The notes: generated by a model from the sequence alone, not told the origin. DNA of 64,000 nucleotides from Cryptomeria japonica (GCF_030272615.1 NC_081411.1:46290517-46354516), one strand, 5' to 3'. Positions 46,329-58,177 are shown, numbered from the stretch's first letter. A program made the numbers and translations.

Positions 46329-46329
46329 T

Positions 46330-47956
46330 TGTTGAACATACAACATGACTGAGATGTGCGACTGTGTGAATTAGTATAAACCTTAAAATACTTACTTTTT
46401 TATCCTTAAACTTCAAACCATAATTAAATTAATTTTGCAAATGTGAGACATAAAGGCACACAACACAATGAACACATAAACAATAGATATACATGGAAAA
46501 CCTAAATAGAGTAAAACCATATGGTGAGAATCATAGTCACAATATGGATATAATTTATTACTATATTTTAGGATCACATTGTACTTGATAGGACATGCAA
46601 GCTATCATGCACAACCTTAATGCAAGATAGAAATAACTTTCACGTCTGAGACATATTGTCTTAGGGAAAGATACAAATAATTGCACAAATTACTAGAGAG
46701 GAATTTATTGTCTTCCAACATGTATAGGGAATAGATGAATTTAAATTAACAATATCGCTTGATGATGAAATTATCCTTGAACTATTGTGTCAAGCGACTA
46801 ATATCATGGAAAACACATTTGACATTAATCACTATCTTATAACCCTATCATATTAAGGATAATATCATCAAAGCTCTTTACAACTAAATTTTGAACTTCT
46901 TATATATTAAATCTTCTTGAACATCATTCAAATCCACTTGACATCATTCCATATGTTAACTTATACATCCATGATCCCTTATATAGAAGATTATTCATTA
47001 AAACTCTCGACTAGGTCAGCCACATACAAAATATATAGTATTATATAAATTTGACCATCAAAACCTATAACAACTATTGCAGTCAACTAGAGGAGATAAA
47101 GAGGACCCAGACACATCATAATATATCCTTCTAATTCTAATCCAATAAATTGCACATGATAACTCATCCTTTGAAGTTGGCATCAAATGAAATGTGTAGA
47201 TGAATAATAAAGCACATTAATCATTCGACCCCAAAACATCTTCCAATGAAAATTACACAATGTGGATCTACACATGCCATAGTGAGACCCATAAAAATAT
47301 CAAAAATCATCTTCCAAAGAAAATCGAAACCAAAATAATATGATTTAATTAAGATAAGCCAACTGGACTAGCTAGAACTTAACACAACTCAACATGTCAA
47401 ACCCTAGAACAACATAACTTCACTTTCCAGTCATACCAAAACCCTAAAACTGAACTAGAACACTACATATACCAAATGAATATATTCTTCAAGCCCCAAA
47501 AATGAATCCACCAACTAGAGAACCCCAATCATTATTGAGACTTGTTCTAGTAGACAACCTCACTATCAAACAAAATAATAAATAACTCTACCATATGAGC
47601 AACAAAGGAATTTCTAACTTGATTGTGCAACATACACAAAACACAAACACTATATCCATAACCATAAACCATAATCTCCACAAAGTTAAGGAAGAAAAAA
47701 ACATTCTTACACTAGGCCATTAAATACCCTTTCCTACATATTGAATCTTCCTCAACTATATTCTTTCACAAACACCTCATACTTACTCAACATCATTAAC
47801 ACACAACATATCAACTCATTAAATGCTATTTCCTACATATTGATCATACATAATCTTTCCTATATATTCATAAATACCCTTTCCTACATATTGAATCTCA
47901 TTAGGAAATTTCAACATCAATGACAACAAAACACAACACATCTCAAGTTTCCAACA
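46330..47956 (-). repeat. copia-3 5' LTR
   Basis: On the minus strand it runs TGTTGGAAACTTGAGATG ... TATGTTCAACA, 1,627 bases with a terminal inverted repeat TGTTGRA/TTCAACA. The PBS follows immediately. The outer flank is AAAAA. The partner LTR is not in the window. Confidence 0.82.
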
Positions 47957-48420
47957 AAAAACCTATCAATATTTTTATATTTTGTGTGTATGTCTACACA
48001 TTATGAATTTTTATGGATGTTCATACCCTACTTTAAAATATTCATTTTATCATATGAATGTATGTTGAAAAGGTCATACAAATTGTTTGTTTTTTTTGTT
48101 TTTTTTTTTGAAAGTTTATAAGAGTTTTATCAATGAATTTATACTGAGCATATCATGTAATGGTTACACTGATTGGGAGGACATTTATATTTTCTAGGAA
48201 TTACATCAATTGTTTAGGCCCTAATGAAAATGAAATAAAAATTCTTGTGTACATTTCAAATAGTTTGATAGGTATACTTTCTAGGATAGTATGGACCAAT
48301 GAAGCATGAGGATCTTATTGGAGCTAGGATACAAAATTATTTTAGAGTAATCAATTGGATTAAAATTTGCAATTTATCTATAAACTAGAATAAAAATGAG
48401 TTGGAATGGGTTGCAATTTC
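47957..48420. other. no gene seen; T-rich
   Basis: AT-rich spacer with T-runs (48089-48110) between the copia-3 LTR and the copia fragment of copy D. Confidence 0.5.
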
Positions 48421-48790
48421 TCAAAAGTATTGTATCTTTTCTTGTAGAAGAGGTATTTAGTGTTTGCAAGTATCTTTTATATCTTTCCCTAAGGTTGTGT
48501 GCCTTAGCTTTCCAAATAAACTCATGGAGAGTGAGCTTCTTTATCTCTGGCCTAAACATTGTAACTATATTATTCATATAGTGAGATATTTCTCACCATG
48601 GTTATTCCCAATTTGGCCTTTCCACATAAAAATCTTTGTATTCTAATTTCTTGGATGGTTGGCTTTGTATTTTTTGTTATTTACATTACTACATAAAGTA
48701 TATGGAATGAATGATAAGTAAAAATATTAATTTAGTTTAAGTTTTTGTTTTTGATGATTCAAACCTCTTCTCAAAATTAGATGGTGTTCA
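48420..48790 (+). repeat. copia LTR 3' end in copy D
   Basis: Matches the last ~370 bases of the LTRs at 26711-27852 and 30094-31235 and ends ...GGTGTTCA. The 5' limit was not determined. Confidence 0.6.
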
Positions 48791-48795
48791 CCAAT

Positions 48796-48807
48796 TGGTA
48801 TTAGAGA
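48796..48807 (+). other. PBS of the copia fragment in copy D
   Basis: TGGTATTAGAGA against the initiator-Met site TGGTATCAGAGC: 10 of 12. It is better preserved than in copies A and B. Confidence 0.72.
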
Positions 48808-48859
48808 AAGGGCACTGAAGTAATAACTTAACAACTCAATTAGATCTATGTTTGATTTT

Positions 48860-49520
48860 GATTTGGATGGTTCAAGATAAAATGAATGGGACATTGATGC
48901 TATGGTAGATATGGATGTAGAATTGACACATTCTTTAGAAAATCTTGATGAAAGTAGAAAGAAATGCAAGAAACAAGAGGATAAGATCACCTATTTGAGA
49001 AAGCTACTTGATAAAGGGAGAAAAGTTAATCATGATCTTGAAACAAAGCAATATGAAAAATATGGAGAATGCATCAAACTTAAGGAAGAAGTGGATATGT
49101 TGAAGAAAGAGTTGAAAGCTATAAAAGAACAAATTTAAAAAGGTCTACTAAAGCTCAAAGGTGGCAGAGAAGTGCTTGATGTGATTCTTAGTGCTGAGAA
49201 AAAAAAACAAAGATGAAAAAGATAAAAATTTTAATAATTTTAGTAAGGAGAAAATAGTAAAGGAAAAGGTCAATGATGAATTGAAGGACTCTAACAAAGA
49301 TCGACAAGGTTTCACTATAGTCGAGAACAAGAATATTGATAGGACTCCTACTCAGACTAGGTATTCGTCAACCTTTAATGGTAACTATTTTTTTCTAGTA
49401 AATTTGGACATAGAACTAGAGAATGTAGAAGTTAGATAAAATCCCAATCATTTAATGGTCAATGATACACTTGCAATAAGTGTATACATAAGGAAACTAA
49501 GTGCAAAAGTAGGATGGTAT
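48860..49520 (+). pseudogene. copia gag remnant in copy D
   Basis: Best preserved of the three copies. Open piece 48902-49138 (LDESRKKCKKQEDKITYLRK, then DLETKQYEKYGECIKLKEE) is a predicted coiled coil. At 49370-49440 FNGNYFF..SKFGHRTRECRS and at 49455-49515 YTCNKCIHKETKC are two CCHC knuckles, one lacking its first Cys and one with His and Gly changed. This architecture is known from SIRE-like copia Gag. It stops at TAA 49136-49138. Confidence 0.68.
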
Positions 49521-50224
49521 ATAATTGATACGTGATATAAGCTATGGTAGAAATGCTTGTCCTATTACATTATTTAGTAAAAACCACAAAATAATTAAAC
49601 CACATATTTTTTTGTTGATGATGACTACTGCTTTGACCATGAATGTTGTTGTATCAATTTCAAGCTTATAATGATTTTAATAACAAGGTGAATCTAACAA
49701 AATATGGAAACACACCTACTTTACCTATTCTTATTACCAAAGCTTAGGGAATAGGGTAATAACTTTTTTTAGCTTCAAATTAAAGTAATGGGGTGAATTC
49801 AATAGATTAATGCACTAATACAAATATCATTCATTTAAAAAGTAAAAGTTACTGCATCCAAGTAGACTTCAATATTCAAAAATATAACATGTTGCTTGAT
49901 AATAATATTGTCTTAGAAGCCAAAACTCTAGTTTTATAATTGTCATCCTACAAGGTTCTAATAATCTTATCGAATCTTATTCTATCTTTAAGTCTTCATC
50001 AATCACATTTTATTCTCTATTAATAAATAGTTGATCTTCATTCTATTTAGGTTTATACTACCAAATATATATGGTCATTCTAAACAAAAAATAAATTATG
50101 AACAATTAACATAATAATGTATAATCTGCTATGCTAAATTTTGTCAACATAAAGAGTTTCTTCATTTACAATAACTAAGAAAATTGATTGATCAATCATT
50201 ATTAAATCTATATATTATTTCTAG

Positions 50225-50896
50225 ATGAAGACACATGAAAATTTGCATTAAAGTATCCTCTTATCAAATCTCAAATTTTTTAATCATTATCAAGCGGATC
50301 CATACCATATAATATTAAGATTTATTAATATTCATAATATTATTTCATTAATCAATTAAATAATATATCATGTTATTCTCAATGAAATAATTGAATCCAT
50401 TAAATAATATGCATTCTATCGTTATTTCGTTATCTTCATTTTCTAATCTATCTTGCATATCTATTTGTCCCTTCCACCCCCATCAATCACATCCACTTTC
50501 AGGATGTGAGATATATCCTTTCTATCTACCTTCTTTAATCCCACATTTCTCCCAAAATGATATTTTTCCATGAGTACGCCTATAAATTCATTTGCCCCTC
50601 TCACATTGAGTCTCTCTTGCTTCTTGCAATTTGGAGGTCATAATGCTATTTTGTTTCTTTTGCATACTTTGTGAATCATTCATCATTTTGCATCAATCAA
50701 GCTATCTTGTTCTTCAAGAGTGTTTTGTGCACATTCCTTAAAAATCTAAGAGCAAAACAAGATCTTGGTTGATAGAGAAACAATGAAGTTAGATAGTTTA
50801 TGAATACATTTTGTTTTGTTTATTTTGTATTGTTCTTCATTTTTTTCTTGTTAGAGAATGCTTTATTACATGATGTTGGATTTATATTCTTGAGTC
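50225..50896. repeat. inserted repeat, left part (no gene)
   Basis: Present in copy D but absent at the matching place in copy B (about 32690-32715). About 50470-50896 aligns with 24930-25370. With the right part at 52405-52965 it would be one insertion of about 1.24 kb, itself split by the short LTR element. A solo LTR is likely. Ends approximate. Confidence 0.55.
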
Positions 50897-50901
50897 TTTG
50901 G

Positions 50902-52399
50902 TGTTAGTTTAAAAACGAGCAGAGAAAACACATAATAATGAACAAAAAATAGCAGAAAGAATAATAGACACAACAAAGAACTTGAGACACAATATTAACG
51001 TGGTTCACCACTAACTGGCTACATCCACCAGAAAGCAGGGAGAATTCTTATTAACCAATATCCAATTACACTATACATCATGTATGGGCTGCACACAACC
51101 ATTTATATAAACATATCAAATATGAAATGAAGAGTCTTCTGGGGGAGACAAACAACCATGTGACTACTGGGCTTCATATACCCAGCAATCTCCCCCATGA
51201 AGTCCAACTGGCATAGCTTGTAACATTCCCTGCATCTCCATTCCAAGGCTCATACTAGAACTAGCTCTTGAGAAGATTTTAATATTGGCAAACTCTATTC
51301 ATGAACAGTGCGAATTAATCTTCTACAAGTTAGATTGGAGTTAAAAACATATTCTCTAACTACTTCATCCAGTCATCCATAATTAGGAACGCCATTGTCT
51401 ACAAATGCATAATACACTCCTCCATCAAAATCTCTTGCTCTTGTGCTCCCCCGTAATAAAATATCTAGAAGATCACCATTACCAGAGTTTAATACCCAAA
51501 TATAAAACTCTTGTACATGTGTGAATAGCCTACAAACATCACTCCCAATTCTCACGGTTGCCTCACTGAATGAATTTGTTGTATTTTGTGTAGAAACTTG
51601 TGCAATACCTGCAATCAATGCATTCCACTCTGCCTCCACTGCTTCAACCTACAACAATAAATCATCACTTCTGCAATCTGCCTATTCTTTTTCAGGGTCA
51701 TCCTCATTTGCTAGATTTGAGACTACATCCTCCTCACCCCAGGAGACATCCTCCTCATCTTGGAAGGGAAACAAACTAGTCTCTTCTTGAAACAGCGAAT
51801 ACAACAAACCCTCTTCTTCTTCTTCAGCCAAAGTCTCCTCCTTTTTCCAGCCATTCCACCAATGATGTTTGGTTTCATCCTCCACTTGGACATCACTCTC
51901 TACCGAGTCTAGACTGCCAAGAAATTTTTTGATGACTGATTCGGCTTCATCATCTGATTCAGCCTCATCATCTGAAACTTCAGCCTATTTATTGATAACA
52001 TAAAAACACCCAACTCCAGGATCCAACACAAAGTAAGGGCACCCATATCAAGGATCAACTATCCAATCGGATCCCATCTTTGCTCAACATTTCACCATAG
52101 CTCTGATACAAATTGTTAGTTTAAAAACAAGCAGAGAAAACACATAATAATGAACAGAAAATAGCAGAAAGAATAATAGACACAACAAAGAACTTGAGAC
52201 ACAATATTAACGTGGTTCACCACTAAGTGGCTACGTCCACCAAAATGCAGGGAGAATTCTTATTAACCAATATCCAATTACATAGTACATCATGTATGGG
52301 CTGCACACAATCTTTTATATAAACATATCAAATATGAAATGAAGAGTCTTCTGGGGAAGACAAACAACCATGTGACTGTTGGGCTTCATATACCCAACA
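50902..52399 (-). mobile_element. short non-autonomous copia-type LTR element with TTTGG TSD
   Basis: Two 286-bp LTRs (50902-51187 and 52114-52399) enclose 926 bases. TTTGG stands at 50897-50901 and again at 52400-52404. On the minus strand TTTGTATCAGAGCTATGG after the right LTR is an initiator-Met PBS, and CATGGGGGAGATT before the left LTR is the polypurine tract, so the element points left. The LTRs differ at about 15 of 286 positions by eye, the least among LTR pairs in the window. It has no RT or integrase: a TRIM-like, mobilised-in-trans type. Confidence 0.93.
51373..52077 (-). pseudogene. 235-codon single-frame ORF of the short LTR element, four stops
   Basis: From ATG 52077 (MGSDWIVDP) to the stop at 51373 one frame runs through nearly the whole internal region, cut only by four stop codons (after VDP, after VINK, after DDPEKE and after DDLLL). 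Open parts are 51885-51682 (acidic, WWNGWKKEETLAEEEEE) and 51639-51373 (WNALIAGIAQV, IGSDVCRLFTHVQEFYIWVL, ILLRGSTRARDFDGGVYYAF). It looks like a small Gag-like or captured host protein: acidic N-half, hydrophobic C-half. No zinc knuckle or protease motif. I do not recognise it. Confidence 0.6.
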
Positions 52400-52404
52400 T
52401 TTGG

Positions 52405-52965
52405 CTCATAGTTGAACTTTTGAAATTGATTTTTTTTTTTTCATCCATATATATTGACATGCTCAGTAGGACATGCCTTGTCCTTTCAGTAGATTTTGTT
52501 TCTTTTTTATAGAAGTAGTTTCTTTAAATTTGCAGGAAACAAGTTCAATGATTAATCTATGCATTTGAATGTTTATATTATGCATGAAATAACTATGTTT
52601 GTTGAGTGCTTTTTTTTAAATTTTGTCAACACTTTCATATGTGTGCAAATCTTGTAACCATTGTCTATTGACATTTATTTGAAGCATTATTATAAACTAT
52701 TCGCATGCCTTGTCTGGGTTTAACATTCTATACCTAAGCATTCTTTAAAAATGTTTTATTTGCCTTGCGATTAGGCAAGGAAATTTGTATTTATTATAAC
52801 GTACTCTACAACATAATATGACGGAAATTTGCATTTTAAACTGTAATGTATCATGCTCATGCATACCAATTTACATTATGAATTATGTGCCACGTTTTTA
52901 CATGGTAAACATTTTTTGCGATTTTACATGGTAAAGATTTTAATAAATTTATGTGTCTACATTAG
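52405..52965. repeat. inserted repeat, right part (no gene)
   Basis: Continuation of the repeat at 50225-50896 after the short LTR element; CTCATAGTTGAAC follows the TTTGG duplication. AT-rich, no coding sequence seen. Confidence 0.5.
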
Positions 52966-53219
52966 ATTTGACTATGATAAAAGTTGCACATAATTAAATT
53001 CAAAAATCTATAATGAATTAAAAATATAGACTATGAAATATCATGCTTTTAATTTTTTAAATCTACTAAAATATGTCTATCCCTTTTTTGAAGCATAGTA
53101 ATAATATCCATCTTGAACATAGCATCTTGTATTTTCACATAATAAGAATGGTGATGTTAATAATTTGAATTCTTTCCTAAATTTTCCATTTAAAAAAGAT
53201 AATGTCTACGAATATTTTA

Positions 53220-54600
53220 AAAAGAAATACACGAGAAATGGAATTCTATATATTAGAGTGAAAGGATTTCTTAAAAAAGTTATGAACTAGTTTGAAAAAC
53301 TCTTCAAAGATTACCTAATTACATCAAACACATGGTTGCAAATGTCACCTTATAAATAAGCAATAATTTCCAAAAATAACTTAGATATCCATGGATACAC
53401 CAAGGTCAAGGGAGCCCTAGATGATTTCAATCATTTTCATTACAATTTATAATAAATAGGATAATTTAGAATGCAAAACTTGAAATTACAAATTTGGCAA
53501 CTTATAGCAAATCAAATATCAAACATTAAAAATTATCCAATTGATTTATAAGTTGATTAGACACAAGGAGCTACCAAAAGGAAATCCTTAATTTTATGCA
53601 TTGTAGACTAATATCATAAGCAAGTATGGGGAAAGATGAGACAAATCACATGTTGAGTGTGATGATGGTTATAAATATAAATATCTATAAGTTCTTTTGG
53701 ATCCTTGGCCAAGTCAATTCCAACACAAACACTTCTTTGGAGATGGGTTCTATAGAATCTACCAAGTTTAATGCAAGTAACCCTCCTCACAGAATGTACC
53801 AAGTTGCAACATGGAAGGAGTAAACTTGGAAACTTTAACAAAACCAGAGAATAGAGATATGCCTCATTGAAAATAGAAAATACTATGACTAAGGTTCAAA
53901 GATAACTGAAAACAACAAAAAATACGAAGTCCAACATGCCTAAATGGAGTCTCAACATGGCTAGCCTTAGCAAATAAAGAAAAGAAACCTTTCATTAGAT
54001 ATTAAATGGAAACAAGTCAAATACCCATATGGAGTCCATTGCATGTTGACCAAATGTATGTGCTTTCCTTTAAGGGTAGTTTATAAAAAAATTACACCAA
54101 CAAAGAAAAATCTCTAGCCATTTACAAGCATAATCAAACTCAATAATAGATGAAAGCACATTAATTGGGGAGTCAAAAAAGGTACCTCATGAAAAACAAA
54201 TTGTACAAAAATTAGAAAACACTTGTTCCATGGAACCATTTTGCAGAGCCACCAAAACATCAACACTAGCTTGAACTACTAGAAGGTTGAAGTTATATGA
54301 AGCCATACAAAGAAAAGACACACAAAAAAAAGTCACAATAAATATAGAAGAAAATAATGTTTCCTATGGTAAGGGTACATTATAACATAAGGAAAGCTAA
54401 ATTCTAAAAAGAAGACACAAATCTTAGCAAAGCCATGTTTGCCAACCAAGAACTACAGTTACGTCAAAACTTTGATGAGATATTAAAATAAATAAATCTA
54501 TTTACTAATCACACTTCTTGTTCTTTTTGTATTAAAGGATTAAGTCGATCCCTAATTGTTACCTCAATCATAAACATAAATTTCAAGAGTAGTCTTATGG
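53220..54600 (-). repeat. alpha block, copy D
   Basis: Co-linear with 32930-34490 and 36252-37890. Minus-strand readings are more broken here than in copy C. Unidentified. Confidence 0.6.
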
Positions 54601-54659
54601 GATACGCCTTCTCCAATTACAGCTATTATAACATTAATTACAACAGATGCATTGCTATT

Positions 54660-54988
54660 CTAGCAGGCATTAAAACAGATACACGCCGTTAGCTTTGGAG
54701 TCCACTTGCAGTTTCCAGTAAGGGCATTATCATAATTTATGCAGGCCGCCTCACAAATCAGACTATCACCCGGAAAAAAGCACGCCCCTTCGTAATGACT
54801 GCTCCAAAATCCGCAATGCCCGGGGTAGTCATATAACATGGGTACTTCTAATAAAGAAACAAATTCCAAACTAGTAAGTATTTCAGAATTTAGTTTTTAC
54901 TAGTGTAAGTATTAAACAGACGAATAACGGATATTACCAGAAGCAAAAGCGGAAGACGCAATGACCAATAACAACAGCTCTTCGCCAT
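54660..54988 (-). pseudogene. defensin-like paralogue with frameshifted signal exon
   Basis: Exon 2 (54847-54660) encodes a full eight-cysteine domain with the same spacing as in copy C, gamma-core GNC-x8-C, stop TAG after C8. The mature region shares 39 of 61 residues with the copy C peptide. Exon 1 (54988-54938) keeps the ATG, MAK start and donor GTAATATCC, but is 51 nt instead of 67: 16 nt are missing after the fourth codon. The signal peptide is then read out of frame, and exon 2 would be joined in the wrong phase. A reading that enters exon 2 in frame starts only inside the intron (Met 54869) and has no signal peptide. Probably dead, but recently so. Confidence 0.88.
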
Positions 54989-55950
54989 GATATCGTAACG
55001 TAATCTATTCTGTGACAATATGTTATAGTGATGTTATTATTATTATTACTTATAGTCCAGGAATGGTGTCTCCGGACTTCCCAAAAGACAATTTATTTCT
55101 TGTTACTATCGAGTAATAGGAGATGCAAAGTATTTCGTTTGGTTTTTTGCGAGGGTAAATATATTCTTTTCCTTGGTTTTAACATTTTAATATAGGCATC
55201 CTGCTTGAATTTGAACATGGTAATTATCGACCAAGCTTCCGGGCAGAGCTATGAATTTATTTTGAACGTTGGATTATAATATGCCAATTATTCTATATGA
55301 AAATGTGACATGCTATATTCAATATGGTTAATATTATTATATTTCAATAAATAAAAAGATATAGTTATTTCTGTAGATTTAAAAAAATAAAAGAAGAAGG
55401 TTACCATAATCTATGTTTGTGATTTATAACAGATTTTTAGATTTGATTTTGTCCAATGTTTATCGAGAGTCAACTTTAGAAATAAGTAATAGATTTAATA
55501 CGGATTGATTGGTTCATTTTTCGTAGTTATTGGACAAGAAGAGATTCATTGTTTTGACAAAATTTAATGTAGGGCATTCCAATTTATCATGTTAATTCTT
55601 GATAAATTATTTGTAGTTTACAATAACCATGTTTATGAAGTCTTATTAACCTCAATACCACTAAGAACAATTATTATGTACTTAGATAATAACAATTGAG
55701 CGACAATTAAGACTTAAAGTTGGAAGAAGATATGATAAGATTATAAGAACATTGTACGATGAGCATTAGAAAACTAGAGATTTAGCTTTTAATACAACAT
55801 TATTATTGATAAAAGTTTGATATATTTTGAGGATAGAAGTGTACTTGTATGCATTAACTTCTATTTTTGTGAAATATATTAGTAGTAATATATAAATCTA
55901 TCGATCCCATCACATTAGTTTAGTTCAATGGTCACAATTTTCTTTTGATG
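54989..55950. repeat. gamma block: defensin upstream flank, copy D
   Basis: Co-linear with 39008-39960. It includes the conserved stretch TAATCTATTCTGTGACAATATG and the empty LINE target near 55690. No gene seen. Confidence 0.7.
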
Positions 55951-56059
55951 AGGTAAAACATGTTTTGAAGGGGTCCCAAAATTGTTTGCAATGACTGAAG
56001 GTAAACAAACAAGTAGCACACTAGCAACAATTGCAAAATATAAAACAACAAACATGCAA

Positions 56060-57172
56060 AACAAGACATTAGATTGAACTGACCAATAGAAGCTCTTTCA
56101 GAATCTTGGCAACCTCCCTATCCTTTTGTATGATTGGATAATGCAAATCCATGACATGTTTAATCGTTTGGGTTGAAACATCATTAGCCTTAGATTTCCT
56201 ATAGGTTCTAGAGAGGGGCCCCTACACCTTGGACGGAACCTAGTTCCGAGAGCCACAAACAAGATTGACATTCTTCACTTTCACACAATTAGCATCAGAA
56301 CATTTCTCTTTTATCTTTTTTTCCCCATCCCTAGGGTTTGGACAATTTCATTTAACATATAGAGACCACTCGTATTCATCTAAAAAAACTTCTTGCTAGC
56401 CTTAACCCTAGTTTCAAGATTATTATTAATGTTGGCCACAAAACTTTCTAGAGAACTAATTCTTTTATCTTGATTTGACTCATTATTAGTTGTTTTAATT
56501 AGAGCTAACATTTTCTTATATTCATTATTATCTATAGCCCTATTCCCCATCAACAAAAGATTCTCCACCTTGTCAAAAAGAGGGAAAATATTGTTTCTGA
56601 TATTCATAATCTAATAGACCACCAAATTAGCCATGTTGGCCTGACCATCAATAGCCTTTGAAAGCACCATCCTGACATCCTAAAAGTTATTCGGGGGATT
56701 CTCCCCATAGATCACCTCTTCAACACTGTAATGGGAATCAAGGCCAACCTATAATCCATCCTTCTAAGGATCCAGAAATCCATGTGCTACCATCCCTTAC
56801 TCTACAATTTTTATCAAACAAGAAAGTCTCATTATCCATGTTAGCACTTCCTCCCACACCAACTCTCACCTCTTTTAGATTTGTCAACAAAAGAGTCCAT
56901 CTTACCTTTGCAGCAGTTCAAGGGTTCCCCAATCTTAGGATTGAGGTTCAACCCAAGTGTTTTCTCCTTTTTAGAAGTCCTTGAAAAATCGTGAAATGTG
57001 CTAGGCCTAATGGGAGAAACAAGCTCAATCGTATCCCCCATAGTCTCAAAACCCTTAGACCAAGAAAGAGAGGGACATTTTTTAGCTTTCTTCTTGGACA
57101 TGTATTGCTTCCTATTACCAATGTGATATCCATCTGCATCATCTAAGGTGTCATCCTCTAAGGCAATGGACA
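56060..57172 (-). pseudogene. delta ORF family, copy D
   Basis: Same unidentified coding block as at 40080-41950. Open pieces: 57173-56841 (DDTLDDADGYHIGNRKQY, SLSWSKGFE, SFVDKSKRGESW) and 56607-56380 (VENLLLMGNRAIDNNEYKKM, SLESFVANINNNLE). The upstream part is cut off by the solo LTR at 57176. The acidic DxDDxDxYHIGNRK stretch and the helical part agree with copy C, so the coding frame was conserved at least until duplication. Confidence 0.55.
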
Positions 57173-57175
57173 TAT

Positions 57176-58149
57176 TGTTGAGTTAGTTGAATGGACTAGA
57201 ATATTGAGAGGAGGGATGAATCAGTATTCCCACAAATTCTTAAACTTTCATTGATATACCAATTTCATCAATTAAGTGCATCAACATAAAATAACAAATA
57301 CAAAATAATTAATTAACACAACCACAAATGGAACACCGAAGTTTATACGTGGAAAACCCAAATGGAAAAAAACACAAAGAGTGTTGGCTCTCAAGATAAT
57401 ATAACTAGTTATATGGTGACTACAAAGTGGTGTGGCTCACTGCTAGATGGCTCAAGCTAGATTATAAAAGAAACTCATTGCCAAAATGCTCACTACAATA
57501 GAAAATAGTTGAACTAAGGAAAATTGCATATGCTAATGCATGAAGTTAGTTCCAGATTAAGCTCAAATAACAACTTACAAAACTCACAATGGATTTGGTA
57601 AAGGATCATTGTTCCACTATCAACAATCACCAACAACAAATCCGGTAAGGGGTTACCACACTACTCTGCTAAATGACTCGTAGCACATTCGGTAAAGGAT
57701 TATTGCAACTCTTGTTGGAACTACTTTCCTATCTACAACTCACACTTCTTTGCCTCTGCAAAATAATACACATGCTAAACTCGCATCCACCACTTCATAC
57801 ACACCTTACATATGCTAAATACATACAAATATATATTCATAAAAGTTTACAAAATAATATGTTGGTTGGATCAACACGTTATCCAATAAAGCATTAACTA
57901 AAAACTTGATAACAAAGTCAGCCTTGACATGGTCTCCTACATGCTTCCTTTACACATTTTATTTACCGATGCATACACCTTAATTACATGAATAGAACAA
58001 GGGTCTATCAAACCCATAGACATGGACCCATAAGCACAAAAATCCAAGAACAACAACTCCTATCTCCAAGATATCGATACCAAATATTACATAGATGCCA
58101 AAAATAAATAATGATAGATACAATCAGATACAACTAATGCCAAACCTCA
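57176..58149 (-). repeat. solo LTR with CATAT TSD
   Basis: 974 bases from TGTTGAGTTAGTTG to AACCTCA, flanked by CATAT at 57171-57175 and 58150-58154. On the minus strand it has the copia U5 signature, a pyrimidine-rich CATCCCTCCTCTC about 35 bases before the end. No internal domain is present. It sits in the delta block; about 25 bases of delta-like sequence follow before the next LTR. Confidence 0.85.
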
Positions 58150-58177
58150 CATATCTGATATTGGGACATGATACAAA

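Larger units (their letters stand above)
44493..46329 (-). mobile_element. minus-strand copia element, 5' half (copia-3)
   Basis: From its 5' LTR (46330-47956) the element reads PBS, gag, protease, GAG-pre-integrase and the start of the integrase core. At 44493 it ends against the plus-strand LTR above. Integrase text does not resume on the far side (42978 and below), so the 3' half is lost. Confidence 0.85.
48420..57175. repeat. segmental duplication copy D (interrupted)
   Basis: 48420-50225 matches the copia LTR/gag part of A and B (27530-29300, 30890-32690). After an inserted 2.7 kb stretch (about 50225-52965) the co-linearity resumes with 52970-53100 against 32715-32850, then the alpha block (53220-54600), the defensin gene (54660-54988), the flank (54989-55950) and the delta block (56060-57172). 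Confidence 0.83.

Noticed and set aside
50902-52399. Cassandra-type TRIM with 5S rRNA promoter
   Set aside because: I see no 5S-like A/C box sequence in the LTRs; the PBS and U5 are ordinary copia type.
54660-54869. Copy D defensin as a one-exon 69-residue gene starting at 54869
   Set aside because: That Met lies in the intron homologue and gives no signal peptide; comparison with copy C shows exon 2 starts at 54847.
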